Source: Equadaptatus sp045642965 (GTDB lineage Bacteria; Synergistota; Synergistia; Synergistales; Synergistaceae). From it: DNA of 8,968 nucleotides. The stretch covers positions 1 through 8,968 of the forward strand of contig JAZUJX010000085.1 of the NCBI GenBank assembly GCA_045642965.1, written 5' to 3'. Under the pieces are notes generated by a model that searched no databases, was not told where the DNA came from, and saw nothing but the letters and a program-made list of their open reading frames with translations. A program made the translations under genes and the position numbers. Positions 1 to 7,300 of this stretch are shown one piece after another (the first letter of the stretch is position 1; the number at the start of each line of letters is the position of its first letter).

Positions 1-118
1 GGAAACAGGCGGCAAAGAAAGTTCCGGCAAACCCACCGCGTATTTCTGACGTTAATCGGGAAGAAAAGCCGTAAATAAATTCAACGGCAAATCTTATTCC
101 CCTCTGCACTATAATGTT

Positions 119-141
119 CACTGAATAAGAAATTTGTAACA
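119..141 (+). repeat. Direct repeat, copy 1 (23 bp)
   Basis: The sequence begins CACTGAATAAG and ends AATTTGTAACA. It matches the copy at 240-262 at 21 of 23 positions, in the same orientation, 121 bases apart. Weaker similarity extends left to about 105 (TGCA, a short gap, then AATG). A TATAAT hexamer (110-115) lies just upstream and a C5/G5 hairpin follows directly. Its nature is unknown; it could be the end of a degraded mobile element or a dispersed intergenic repeat. Confidence 0.6.
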
Positions 142-155
142 CCCCCTGACGGGGG
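142..155. other. Short GC hairpin
   Basis: CCCCC (142-146), loop TGAC, GGGGG (151-155) form a perfect 5-bp stem directly after repeat copy 1. Neither strand has a following run of T, so it does not qualify as an intrinsic terminator. It may be part of a repeat element or simply chance. Confidence 0.35.
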
Positions 156-239
156 AACGAAGAACTATGAACGCAAAACGAAGAGCTGCTGAAAAACATA
201 GCAATATCAATACTTTATATCATATTTGCAAAAATGGGA

Positions 240-262
240 CACTAAATAAGGAATTTGTAACA
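240..262 (+). repeat. Direct repeat, copy 2 (23 bp)
   Basis: The sequence begins CACTAAATAAG and ends AATTTGTAACA, differing from copy 1 only at repeat positions 5 (A for G) and 12 (G for A). The similarity seems to reach left to about 227 (TGCA ... AATG) with a small indel. The bases that follow differ from those after copy 1, so the right-hand edge of the repeat is sharp at 262. Confidence 0.6.
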
Positions 263-356
263 GGATAACGAAAAATGCTGACAGGGACTGTATTCAGAGC
301 TTATTCGGCAATAAAAAACAAAGAAAAATTAAAAAGAAATGCAAAAGAAAAAATAA

Positions 357-402
357 TTTTTGAAAATTTTTGAAAAGTTTTTGGAAAAGTTTTGGAAAAA
401 AA
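357..402. repeat. Tandem A/T-tract array, about 11-bp period
   Basis: Four imperfect units of the form T4-5 G1-2 A4-7 follow one another at 357-366, 367-377, 378-389 and 390-402. The repeat length is close to one helical turn, so the A and T tracts fall roughly in phase, the usual condition for intrinsic DNA curvature. The array lies some 50-100 bp upstream of the -35 box of the tRNA promoter. A role in promoter activation or nucleoid-protein binding is inference. Confidence 0.55.
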
Positions 403-453
403 TGTAGTGGATACGGCAGAATACGTCAAATGATATTTCTTTTCCGTTCCGTA

Positions 454-481
454 TTGCGAAATCAGCGTTTTTTGATATAAT
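454..481 (+). promoter_or_regulatory. Promoter for tRNA-Gln and probably the glmU operon
   Basis: A -35 box TTGCGA (454-459, 4 of 6 matches to TTGACA) is separated by 16 bp from a perfect -10 box TATAAT (476-481). The -10 carries the extended TGn element (TGA at 473-475). Transcription would start near 487-489, about 10 bases before the mature tRNA 5' end, as expected for a tRNA promoter. No other convincing promoter was seen between here and glmU, so the operon probably depends on it at least in part. Confidence 0.75.
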
Positions 482-497
482 TTTTCAAAGTGTGTCC

Positions 498-574
498 TGG
501 GGTATAGCCCAGGTAGGTTAAGGCGGCGGACTTTGACTCCGTTTACGATGGTTCGAATCCATCTACCCCAGCCA
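498..574 (+). tRNA. tRNA-Gln (anticodon UUG)
   Basis: This 77-nt gene folds as a full cloverleaf. The acceptor stem is TGGGGTA (498-504) with TACCCCA (564-570), then discriminator G571 and an encoded CCA (572-574). The D stem is GCC (507-509) with GGC (522-524). The anticodon stem is 526-530 with 538-542, with one G-T pair, and the loop CTTTGAC carries TTG at 533-535. The variable loop has four bases. The T stem is GATGG (547-551) with CCATC (559-563), loop TTCGAAT. The U1-A72 closing pair is typical of bacterial tRNA-Gln, which supports the identity. A T7 run follows at 576-582 and glmU begins 25 bases after the CCA, so tRNA release from a shared transcript with glmU is likely. Confidence 0.96.
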
Positions 575-586
575 GTTTTTTTGTAT

Positions 587-591
587 GGGAG
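587..591 (+). promoter_or_regulatory. Ribosome binding site fixing the glmU start
   Basis: GGGAG sits 8 bases before ATG600. An earlier in-frame ATG at 585 overlaps this site, has only the T run and tRNA tail upstream, and would add five residues not expected before the N-terminal strand of GlmU. ATG600 is therefore preferred. Confidence 0.7.
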
Positions 592-599
592 ATGCTTGT

Positions 600-2015
600 A
601 TGCAGCTGAATAATCAGTCAATTTGCGTTTTAATTCTTGCAGCGGGCAAGGGTACCCGTATGCGCAGCAATACTCCCAAGGTTCTCCAGCAGATTATGGA
701 GGAGCCTATTATCAGTTATCCTCTGAACGCAGTTAAGACAGCCGGTTTTGACAATCAGGATATTGCCGTTATGGTCGGTTTCGGCGGTATGCAGGTGGAG
801 AAGTATCTGAATTCAAATTTCAGCGGCGTTAACGTTATATGGCAAAAGGAGCAGCTGGGCACCGGACACGCGGCAAAGCTCGCTCAAGGCTGGTGGGAGA
901 ACTATGACAACGTTATGGTTCTTACCGGCGATACGCCTCTTATCACTGCCGACACTCTGCTGAAGTTTGTCAACGAGCACGTTTCGTCGGACGACAAGTG
1001 CAGTTTCCTGAGTTTTGAGCTTGACAATCCCAAGGGCTACGGACGCGTCATACGCAGCGGAAGCTCTATCAGCATTGTTGAAGAAAAGGATGCCGACGAA
1101 AAGCAGAAGCTGTGCAGAGAAGTCAACAGCGGAATGTACATTTTCAGCACAAAGGCGCTGTCCGCCGTTATTGACAGAATAGGCTGCGAGAACAATCAGA
1201 AGGAATATTATCTCCCTGACGCGCTTTCGCTTATAGAAGGCGACGGAGGCAGTCTTAACGCGATAAAAGCCGAAAATCCGCAGGATTTCCTCGGCATTAA
1301 CGACCCTTTGCAGCTTGCGGAGGCAACCGCAATTATGCGCAGGAGAATAGTGCGCAGCTGGCTGCTTAAGGGCGTGCGCTGCGCGGACCCTGACAGTATT
1401 TGGATCGGTCCCAGAGTTGAGCTTGAAGAAGACATCTTTATCGCGCCGTTTGTGCAGCTTTACGGTGCTTCCAGGGTAGAACACGGCAGCAGGATAGGAA
1501 GCTTTACAGTATTGAGAAATTCTTCCGTCGGCAGCGATACAAATATCGTCGGCAACGTCAGGATGGACGACAGCAGCGTGGGAAACAAATGCAGCGTTGG
1601 TCCTTTCGTGTTTATGAGAAACAATGCGCGGCTTGACGATACGGCGCTTGCAGGACGCTACGTTGAGATTAAGAACAGCCGCGTTTCATCAGGCGCAAAG
1701 GTGCCGCATCTTTCCTACATAGGAGACGCTGAAATAGGAGAGAATACAAACATAGGCGCAGGCACGATTACGTGCAATTATGACGGACACGACAAGAGTC
1801 CGACAACGATAGGCAGCAACTGCCTGATAGGCAGCGACACGATGATTGTCGCCCCCGTGGTTATAGGGAACAAGGTTTCAACGGCTGCCGGTTCCGTTAT
1901 TACAGAGGATATTCCTGACGAGGCTCTCGGGGTAGGAAGAGCCCGCCAGAAAAATATTACGGGATGGAGATCCCGTTTGGAAAACGCATGGAAAAACAAG
2001 GGAGGAAACAAGTAA
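600..2015 (+). CDS. glmU: Bifunctional GlmU: GlcN-1-P acetyltransferase / GlcNAc-1-P uridyltransferase
   Basis: GlmU makes UDP-GlcNAc in the cytoplasm, the precursor of peptidoglycan and lipid A: it acetylates glucosamine-1-phosphate and then transfers UMP to it. The 471-aa product has the usual length and two-domain layout. The N-terminal uridyltransferase shows LAAGKGTRM (13-21), QLGTGHA (85-91), GDTPL (110-114, metal-binding D111), GYGR (146-149), NSGMY (176-180) and N234. From about residue 265 to 455 hexapeptide repeats form the left-handed beta-helix acetyltransferase. It keeps R340, K358, catalytic H370, Y373, N384 and the N393-Y394 pair, each seven residues on from the E. coli numbering as I recall it. 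Every catalytic residue checked is present, so both activities are expected. The start at 600 is set by GGGAG. The gene follows tRNA-Gln by 25 bases and its TAA overlaps the prs ATG by one base. Confidence 0.97.
   Translation: MQLNNQSICVLILAAGKGTRMRSNTPKVLQQIMEEPIISYPLNAVKTAGFDNQDIAVMVGFGGMQVEKYLNSNFSGVNVIWQKEQLGTGHAAKLAQGWWENYDNVMVLTGDTPLITADTLLKFVNEHVSSDDKCSFLSFELDNPKGYGRVIRSGSSISIVEEKDADEKQKLCREVNSGMYIFSTKALSAVIDRIGCENNQKEYYLPDALSLIEGDGGSLNAIKAENPQDFLGINDPLQLAEATAIMRRRIVRSWLLKGVRCADPDSIWIGPRVELEEDIFIAPFVQLYGASRVEHGSRIGSFTVLRNSSVGSDTNIVGNVRMDDSSVGNKCSVGPFVFMRNNARLDDTALAGRYVEIKNSRVSSGAKVPHLSYIGDAEIGENTNIGAGTITCNYDGHDKSPTTIGSNCLIGSDTMIVAPVVIGNKVSTAAGSVITEDIPDEALGVGRARQKNITGWRSRLENAWKNKGGNK
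2001..2005 (+). promoter_or_regulatory. Ribosome binding site fixing the prs start
   Basis: GGAGG lies inside the last glmU codons, 9 bases before ATG2015. The prs frame is open further left to an ATG at 1964, but that start has no such site and would add 17 residues outside the family N-terminus. TAATG at 2013-2017 overlaps stop and start, which implies translational coupling to glmU. Confidence 0.8.
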
Positions 2016-2989
2016 TGGCTGACCAGACACGGGCAATTAAGGTGTTCTCGGGTTCCGCGCACAAAGCTTTTGCAGACAGCGTTTGCATGAATTTGGGAAT
2101 ACCTGTTTCAGCATCAAAACTTTTCAGATTTTCAGATCAGGAAATTGGCGTTTCCGTTGAGGAGAGCGTAAGAGGTACCGACGTTTATATCGTACAGCCT
2201 ACCTGCGAGCCTGCCAACGAGCGCCTTATGGAGCTTTTTATCATGATCGATGCGCTCAGAAGAGCGTCAGCCTACAGAATTAACGTCGTAATGCCGTACT
2301 TCGGCTATGCGCGTCAGGACAGAAAAACCCGCGCACGCGAACCAATCACGGCGAAGCTTATGGCAAATCTCATTCAGAAGGCCGGAGCGGACAGGGTTAT
2401 ATCGGCAGATCTCCATGCAGGCCAGATTCAGGGCTTCTTTGACATTCCCGTTGACCACCTCACCGGAATTCCTCTCCTTGCTTCATATTTCTGCAACACG
2501 CTTAAAAAACAGGTTGAAGAAGGCAATCTCATCGTTGTTTCCCCGGACATCGGAGGAGTTGCAAGAGCCAGAAAATTCGCGACACAGCTCGGTCACAACA
2601 CCGAACTTGCAATCGTTGACAAACGCCGTTCACACGAAATTGCAAACCTCTGCGAGGTTATGGACATTATCGGAGACGTTAAGGGAAAGACAGCAGTCCT
2701 CGTTGATGATATAATAGATACGGCGGGCACAATGTGCAAAGCGGCGGCAGCCATTAAAGAGAGAGGCGCAACTGAAGTCTACGCCTGCGCAACGCACGGC
2801 GTTCTCTCAGGACCGGCTATCGACCGTATCCGCGAATCAGTGCTGAAGGAACTTATAATTACGGATACAATTCCGCTTCCTGAGGAGAAGAAGCTTGACA
2901 AGATTGAGGTTCTCTCAATCGCCCCTCTGTTTGCGGAAGTAATCAGAAGAGTTCATTCGGAAGAATCCGTAAGTATTCTGTTCCGTTAG
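2015..2989 (+). CDS. prs: Ribose-phosphate pyrophosphokinase (PRPP synthetase)
   Basis: Prs transfers pyrophosphate from ATP to ribose-5-phosphate, giving PRPP for purine, pyrimidine, NAD, histidine and tryptophan synthesis. The 324-aa protein has the usual class I length. Visible motifs are FSGSAHK near the N-terminus (11-17), YARQDRK (98-104, ATP-binding region), metal-binding DLH (132-134) followed by QIQGFFD, the segment VVSPDIGGVARAR (175-187), the catalytic loop with K204 and R206, and the PRPP signature DDIIDTAGT (232-240). The C-terminus SVSILF is also typical. No key residue is missing. Allosteric control by phosphate and ADP is usual for this class but cannot be read from the sequence. 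It is coupled to glmU by a one-base overlap, and a 39-base AT-rich gap without terminator separates it from ctc. Leucine codons are mostly CTT and CTC, as in ctc, which suggests high expression. Confidence 0.97.
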   Translation: MADQTRAIKVFSGSAHKAFADSVCMNLGIPVSASKLFRFSDQEIGVSVEESVRGTDVYIVQPTCEPANERLMELFIMIDALRRASAYRINVVMPYFGYARQDRKTRAREPITAKLMANLIQKAGADRVISADLHAGQIQGFFDIPVDHLTGIPLLASYFCNTLKKQVEEGNLIVVSPDIGGVARARKFATQLGHNTELAIVDKRRSHEIANLCEVMDIIGDVKGKTAVLVDDIIDTAGTMCKAAAAIKERGATEVYACATHGVLSGPAIDRIRESVLKELIITDTIPLPEEKKLDKIEVLSIAPLFAEVIRRVHSEESVSILFR

Positions 2990-3028
2990 AATAAATTAAA
3001 AAGCAAATTATTTTAGGAGGAAACAATT

Positions 3029-3688
3029 ATGGCAGCTAAAAGAAAAATGAACCAGAAATTTGACTTTACGAAGAGAACTGCAACCGGCAAAGGCGTCTGC
3101 AGAAAAATCCGTTCCAAAAACGCGCTTCCTGTAGTGCTTTACGGACCGGATTTCAAAGAAGGACTCGCCGGAACGGTTGACGCAAAATCAATCTCAGTAA
3201 TAGCGAACAGCCCGTTCCACGAAACGACGGTCGTCACCCTCGTCATGGAAGACGGAAGCTCACATCAGGCTCTTCTCAGAGACATTCAGCGTCATCCGCT
3301 TACACAGCAGCTTCGTCACATCGATTTCTACGAAGTTATAGCCGGACACAAAATCAAGGTTGAAATTCCTGTAAAGGCAATCAACAAAGACGTTTGCAAA
3401 GGCATCAAAGAAGGCGGCGTACTTGAAACAGCGGCACGCAGCGTTGAAATCGAAGTCGAACCCGCGAACATTCCCGAAGACATTATCGTTGACCTCGCAG
3501 AGCTCGAACTCGGCGCAGAAGTATTCGTCAAGGATCTTCAGGTTCCCGAAGGCATTACCTTCATTACCGATTCCGAACAGCTTATCTTCCATATCATAAC
3601 GCCGAAATCAATGGTAGCGGCTGAAGAAGAAACGGAAGAACCCAAGGAAGTAGAAGTAGTAGCCAAGGGCAAGAAGGAAGAGGAATAG
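3029..3688 (+). CDS. rplY: Ribosomal protein bL25, long CTC (TL5) form
   Basis: bL25 binds 5S rRNA in the central protuberance of the 50S subunit; the long two-domain form is called CTC or TL5 and is known in Bacillus as a general stress protein. The 219-aa product shows the N-terminal 5S rRNA-binding beta-barrel with LPVVLYG (33-39) and the strongly typical segment LLRDIQRHPLTQQLRHIDFYEV split over residues 82-103. A C-terminal TL5 beta domain follows to about residue 192 (EIPVKAINK, LADL/AELELG-type strands). The tail from about 194 is low in complexity and rich in Glu and Lys. ATG3029 has a strong AGGAGG (3015-3020) at 8 bases. Leucine codons are only CTT or CTC with no CTG seen, unlike mfd, consistent with high expression. 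Its TAG stop overlaps a hairpin that may govern pth. Confidence 0.95.
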   Translation: MAAKRKMNQKFDFTKRTATGKGVCRKIRSKNALPVVLYGPDFKEGLAGTVDAKSISVIANSPFHETTVVTLVMEDGSSHQALLRDIQRHPLTQQLRHIDFYEVIAGHKIKVEIPVKAINKDVCKGIKEGGVLETAARSVEIEVEPANIPEDIIVDLAELELGAEVFVKDLQVPEGITFITDSEQLIFHIITPKSMVAAEEETEEPKEVEVVAKGKKEEE

Positions 3689-3706
3689 TCCTTATTTTAC
3701 AGGACT
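3687..3706 (+). promoter_or_regulatory. Hairpin over the ctc stop and the pth ribosome binding site
   Basis: AGTCCT (3687-3692) and AGGACT (3701-3706) form a perfect 6-bp inverted repeat with an 8-base loop. The left arm overlaps the ctc TAG stop (3686-3688). The right arm holds AGGA, the only Shine-Dalgarno-like bases ahead of pth ATG3717, about 12 bases off. No T tract follows, so a terminator is unlikely. Ribosomes ending on ctc would melt the stem; coupling is an inference. Confidence 0.45.
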
Positions 3707-3716
3707 CTGACTAAAT

Positions 3717-4310
3717 ATGAAGCTCATCGTCGGACTGGGCAATCCCGGGGTTGAGTATGCATGGACGCGGCATAATTCCGGCTGGCTGATGCTTGACGGA
3801 TTTCTGTCGCGCCTTTCGCTTTCAGCGCCTCAGAACAAATTTCGCGGCGATTTCTGGGGACCTGTGCTTCACCTCGGTGAACGGCTGTCTTTTCTGAAAC
3901 CTCACACCTATATGAATCTCAGCGGTCTTTCCGTGCTTGAGGCGGTAAATTATCAAAACATAGAACCGCAGGACGTTCTGGTGATTTTTGACGACGCGTC
4001 TCTGCCGGTCGGGAAGCTGAGAATGAGAGAAAAGGGCAGTGCAGGCGGACAGAACGGAATGAAATCCATAATCGCCGCCTTGAATACGCTTGAAATTCCG
4101 CGTCTCCGCGTCGGCATAGGCATGCCTAAAAACGGGGGAGACATGGCGGAATGGGTGCTGGGAACAATTCCGAAAAAACAGCGCGAGATTTACGACAAGC
4201 TTAACGATGCCGCGTGGAGCGCTGTCGAGCTTTGGATAAAGGGCGACGTGCAGAACGCAATGAACAGAATTAACGGCATTTCTTTTGAAGAAGAGTTTTT
4301 AAACAACTGA
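3717..4310 (+). CDS. pth: Peptidyl-tRNA hydrolase
   Basis: Pth cleaves the ester bond in peptidyl-tRNAs that drop off the ribosome, recycling tRNA; it is normally essential in bacteria. The 197-aa protein has the usual length for the bacterial Pth family. It opens directly with the diagnostic LIVGLGNPG (3-11), which fixes the start at 3717. Catalytic H19 and substrate-binding N9 are in place, followed by N67 in YMNLSG, D92 in FDD, and N113 in the GSAGGQNGMKSI segment. These four positions lie one residue before E. coli N10, H20, N68, D93 and N114 as I remember them. The usual GGHNG reads GGQNG here, a mild substitution. The ribosome binding site is weak (AGGA, 12 bases away) and lies in a hairpin, so expression may depend on translation of ctc. 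The next gene begins 16 bases on. Confidence 0.96.
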   Translation: MKLIVGLGNPGVEYAWTRHNSGWLMLDGFLSRLSLSAPQNKFRGDFWGPVLHLGERLSFLKPHTYMNLSGLSVLEAVNYQNIEPQDVLVIFDDASLPVGKLRMREKGSAGGQNGMKSIIAALNTLEIPRLRVGIGMPKNGGDMAEWVLGTIPKKQREIYDKLNDAAWSAVELWIKGDVQNAMNRINGISFEEEFLNN

Positions 4311-4326
4311 TTTATTTTTTAAATTT

Positions 4327-7300
4327 ATGGCTTACGGCAGTATTTTGAATTTTTCCACCATATTTTCCGCTGACTCACGGCTGTGGAACGTCAGCGCGGC
4401 AGTGCATATTCCCTCGGAAGGAGCTTTGCGCTGCTGGATATGCAGAGACGCTGACGCGCCTCTGCTTGTGCTTTTTCCGGACTCACGGAGAGCAAGGGAT
4501 TTTGTCTGCGACGCAAAAGAGCTGAAACTGTTCAAAAATCCGGAGCTGCTTCCAGAGTTCGCATTTACTGATGAAGACGCGCAGAACAGCGCTTCAAGCG
4601 CCAAAAGAGGCTCCGTTATGTCGCGTTTTAAGAGCGGGGCGGCAGACGTGCTTGTTTCAACGCCGTCAGCCCTTACCGCGCCGTTTCTGCTCGGCGGGGA
4701 CAATTTCGAGCTTGTCTGCGGCGAAACCGTTGACAGGCAGCAGCTTGTGGCGTGGCTTGAAGGTAAAGGCTACGAACGCTGTGACCTTGTGTGGTCGCCC
4801 GGGCAGTTTGCCCTGCGGGGCAGTATTGTTGACGTTTTCAGCCCGTCGGACAGTTATCCGCTGCGCATTGAATTTTTTGATGACGAAATTGAAAGTCTGA
4901 GGCGCTTTGTGTCCGACACGCAGAAAAGTCTCGGAACAGTGTCGTCCGCGGCTTTGCAGGGGCTTAACGGCAGCGCTTCCGCGAAATTTTACGAAATGTT
5001 CCCCGCGAATATGAAGGTAATATATTTTGACCCCGCTGCGCTTGATTCCGCCGCCGAAAACGACGAGTGGCTCAGAAACAATCTGGCAGCAGACGCAGGC
5101 ATGGACATTTCGGACTGGCCTCTCTGGCAGGACGTCAGGCATTGTCTGTCAAAATACGGGCAGCTTCGTGCGGTGCGCGATATCGACAAAGCAGACGTGC
5201 GCCTTGACACTGCGGCGTTCCCTTATTTCAGGGGAAAGACAGCCGAACTGAACGCGTTCTGCTCAAATCTTGCCAAAGAAGGTTTTAGAATAACCGCCGT
5301 TTCAGATACCGAAGCCAATCTAAACTGGGCTGAAAAGTGCGGTTACCAGACGCAGAGAGGTCTGCTGTCGGGCGGTTTCGTAGACCGTAGCAGCAAAACC
5401 GCCGTTATCACGGACGTTGAGCTGTCAGGAATGTCAGTCCGCGCCGGAGGCGCAGAAAAAAGAGCGCCTAAGGACTGGGGCGAGACCTTGCGTCAGGGAC
5501 AATGGGTCACGCACGAGGATTACGGGCTGGCGCACTATGCCGGAAGTCAGCTTGTGGAAACGCCGTCAGGTCTTCAGGAATACATTGCGCTGAATTTCGC
5601 AAACGAACAGAGGCTTCTTGTGCCTTTGATGCAGTTTTACAAAATTTCGCCGTACGTTCCGTACCCGGGAGAAGAACCGGCTGCCGATACGCTGCGCGGA
5701 ACGCGCTGGAGAAAATCCTCTGAGGACGCGCGTGAGGCAGCTGCACAGGCTGCCAAGGATTTGTCTGAAATATACGCGAAGCGCGAACTGAGCAGCGGTT
5801 ATAAATTTGAGTCTCACAGAGACCTGATGAAGGAGCTGGAGGACGGTTTCAGCTATACGGAAACCGCTGACCAGCTCAAAGCAATAAACGACGTAATCAG
5901 CGACATGGAATCGGCAGCGCCTATGGACAGACTGCTTGTCGGCGACGTCGGCTTCGGCAAAACGGAAATAGCCCTGCGTGCAGCGGGGGAGGCGGCTTTC
6001 TGCGGAAAACAGACGGCGCTGCTTGTCCCTACGACTCTGCTCGCAAGTCAGCATTACCAGACGTTTGTGTCGCGTTTTGCCTCGCTTCCGGTACGAGTTG
6101 AAGTAATTTCAAGATTTGTGCCCGCAAAAAAACAGGAACAGATTCTCAAGGACCTTGCGGACGGCAGGGTTGACATACTTATAGGCACCCACAGGCTGCT
6201 GAGCAGCGACGTAACCTTCAAAAATCTGGGACTGCTTATAGTGGACGAAGAACACCGTTTCGGCGTTCTTCACAAGGAAAAGCTGAAGAAGCTTACCCCG
6301 GGCGTTGACGTGCTGATGCTTTCCGCAACCCCTATTCCGCGCTCACTGTCGCTTTCTCTGAGCGGCCTGCGCGACATATCGCTGCTTGAAACGCCGCCGC
6401 AGAAAAGACTGCCGGTTATCACGGTTGTCCGCCGCTGGTCGGAGGAACTGCTGAAAAGCGCTGTGTACCGCGAAAAAAACAGGGGCGGACAGATATTTTT
6501 CATTCACAACAGGATAAAGGATATTCAGGAACGGGCTGTTATGCTTAAACGGCTCTTCCCGAAGCTGAACATCGCCGTAGCTCACAGCAGAACTTCGGAA
6601 GCGGAGCTTGAAAGCATTATGGATAAATTTACGCTCGGCGAAATAGATATTCTGCTCTGCACGACAATAGTCGAAAGCGGGCTGGACATTCCGTCGGCGA
6701 ACACTATGATAGTTGACGATGCCCACGAGCTCGGAATTGCGCAGATGTATCAGCTGCGCGGGCGCGTAGGACGCAGGGAGGAACAGGCTTACGCGTTTCT
6801 TTTCTATCCGGAGGACGTTAAGCTTTCCCGTGAGGCAGAAGAAAGGCTTGACGCGATAGCCGAACTCGACGAGCTCGGCGCAGGCTACAGGCTGGCACAG
6901 ACCGACCTTCAGCTGCGCGGCGGCGGAGACGTGATAGGCACGGCACAGCACGGGCACGGCATGAAAGTTGGTTATCATAAATACTGCGACATGCTTTCGG
7001 AAGAAATCGCCAGACTTAAGGGGGAAACAAAGCATTACGCGGACGTTCAGATTGCGTTTCCCCTGACTGTACCGCCCGAATATCTGCCGCAGGAAAATCT
7101 GCGGGTGGCTTTTTACAGGCGTATGCTGAAGCTAAATTCGCTTGCGGAAGAACTTGAGCTTCGCGCCGAAACAGAAGACCGCTTCGGCAGAATTCCCGCA
7201 GGGGTCGATATGCTTCTTAAGCTTAACGCCGTAAGGGCTGAGCTTGCCGCGTACGGCATAGACAAAATAACAATTAACAGGGACGAATGCTGCCTGTACG

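Larger units (their letters stand above)
1..453. other. Intergenic region with no supported gene
   Basis: No complete gene is supported here. All three + strand frames are open from the window edge for a short distance and stop at 47-49, 72-74 and 76-78, so one may be the tail of a gene lying to the left; which one cannot be told from so few codons. One - strand frame is open from an ATG at 199 down to base 1, with no recognisable protein character. A 33-codon + strand ORF (167-268) has no ribosome binding site and overlaps a repeat copy. The region holds two copies of a direct repeat, a short GC hairpin, an isolated TATAAT at 110-115 without a matching -35, and an A/T-tract array before the tRNA promoter. 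Confidence 0.6.

Noticed and set aside
1..78. Possible C-terminal tails of a + strand gene in three frames (stops at 47-49, 72-74, 76-78)
   Set aside because: All three frames are too short to choose between, and none shows a known motif.
110..115. TATAAT before repeat copy 1 as a promoter
   Set aside because: No acceptable -35 at 16-18 bp and no TGn extension; no gene follows within reach.
1..199. Minus-strand frame open from ATG at 199 to base 1
   Set aside because: Open by chance is plausible at 66 codons; no Shine-Dalgarno site, no recognisable motif, and it runs through repeat copy 1 and the GC hairpin.
167..268. 33-codon + strand ORF (ATG167 to TAA266-268)
   Set aside because: No ribosome binding site, and its end coincides with repeat copy 2; composition is not protein-like. 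Kept only as part of the intergenic description.
277..300. CTGACAG / CTG..TCAG imperfect hairpin
   Set aside because: Has a 3-base bulge and no T tract after it, so it does not stand as a terminator.
585..599. Upstream ATG585 as the glmU start
   Set aside because: It overlaps the GGGAG site that serves ATG600 and lacks a site of its own.
301..621. Minus-strand 106-codon ORF over the tRNA and A/T array
   Set aside because: It reads through the reverse of a clear tRNA and low-complexity A/T sequence; no domain character.
813..1484. Long minus-strand ORF opposite glmU (223 codons)
   Set aside because: Fully inside the unambiguous glmU coding sequence with no ribosome binding site or motif; a shadow frame caused by codon bias. 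The same applies to the long antisense frames in mfd (4666-5142, 5566-6054, 6343-7035).
1964..2014. Upstream ATG1964 as the prs start
   Set aside because: Would add 17 residues outside the Prs family N-terminus; GGAGG and the TAATG overlap favour 2015.
2990..3028. Terminator or new promoter between prs and ctc
   Set aside because: The 39-base gap is AT-rich but shows no stem-loop, and no -35/-10 pair of quality; it contains only the ctc ribosome binding site.
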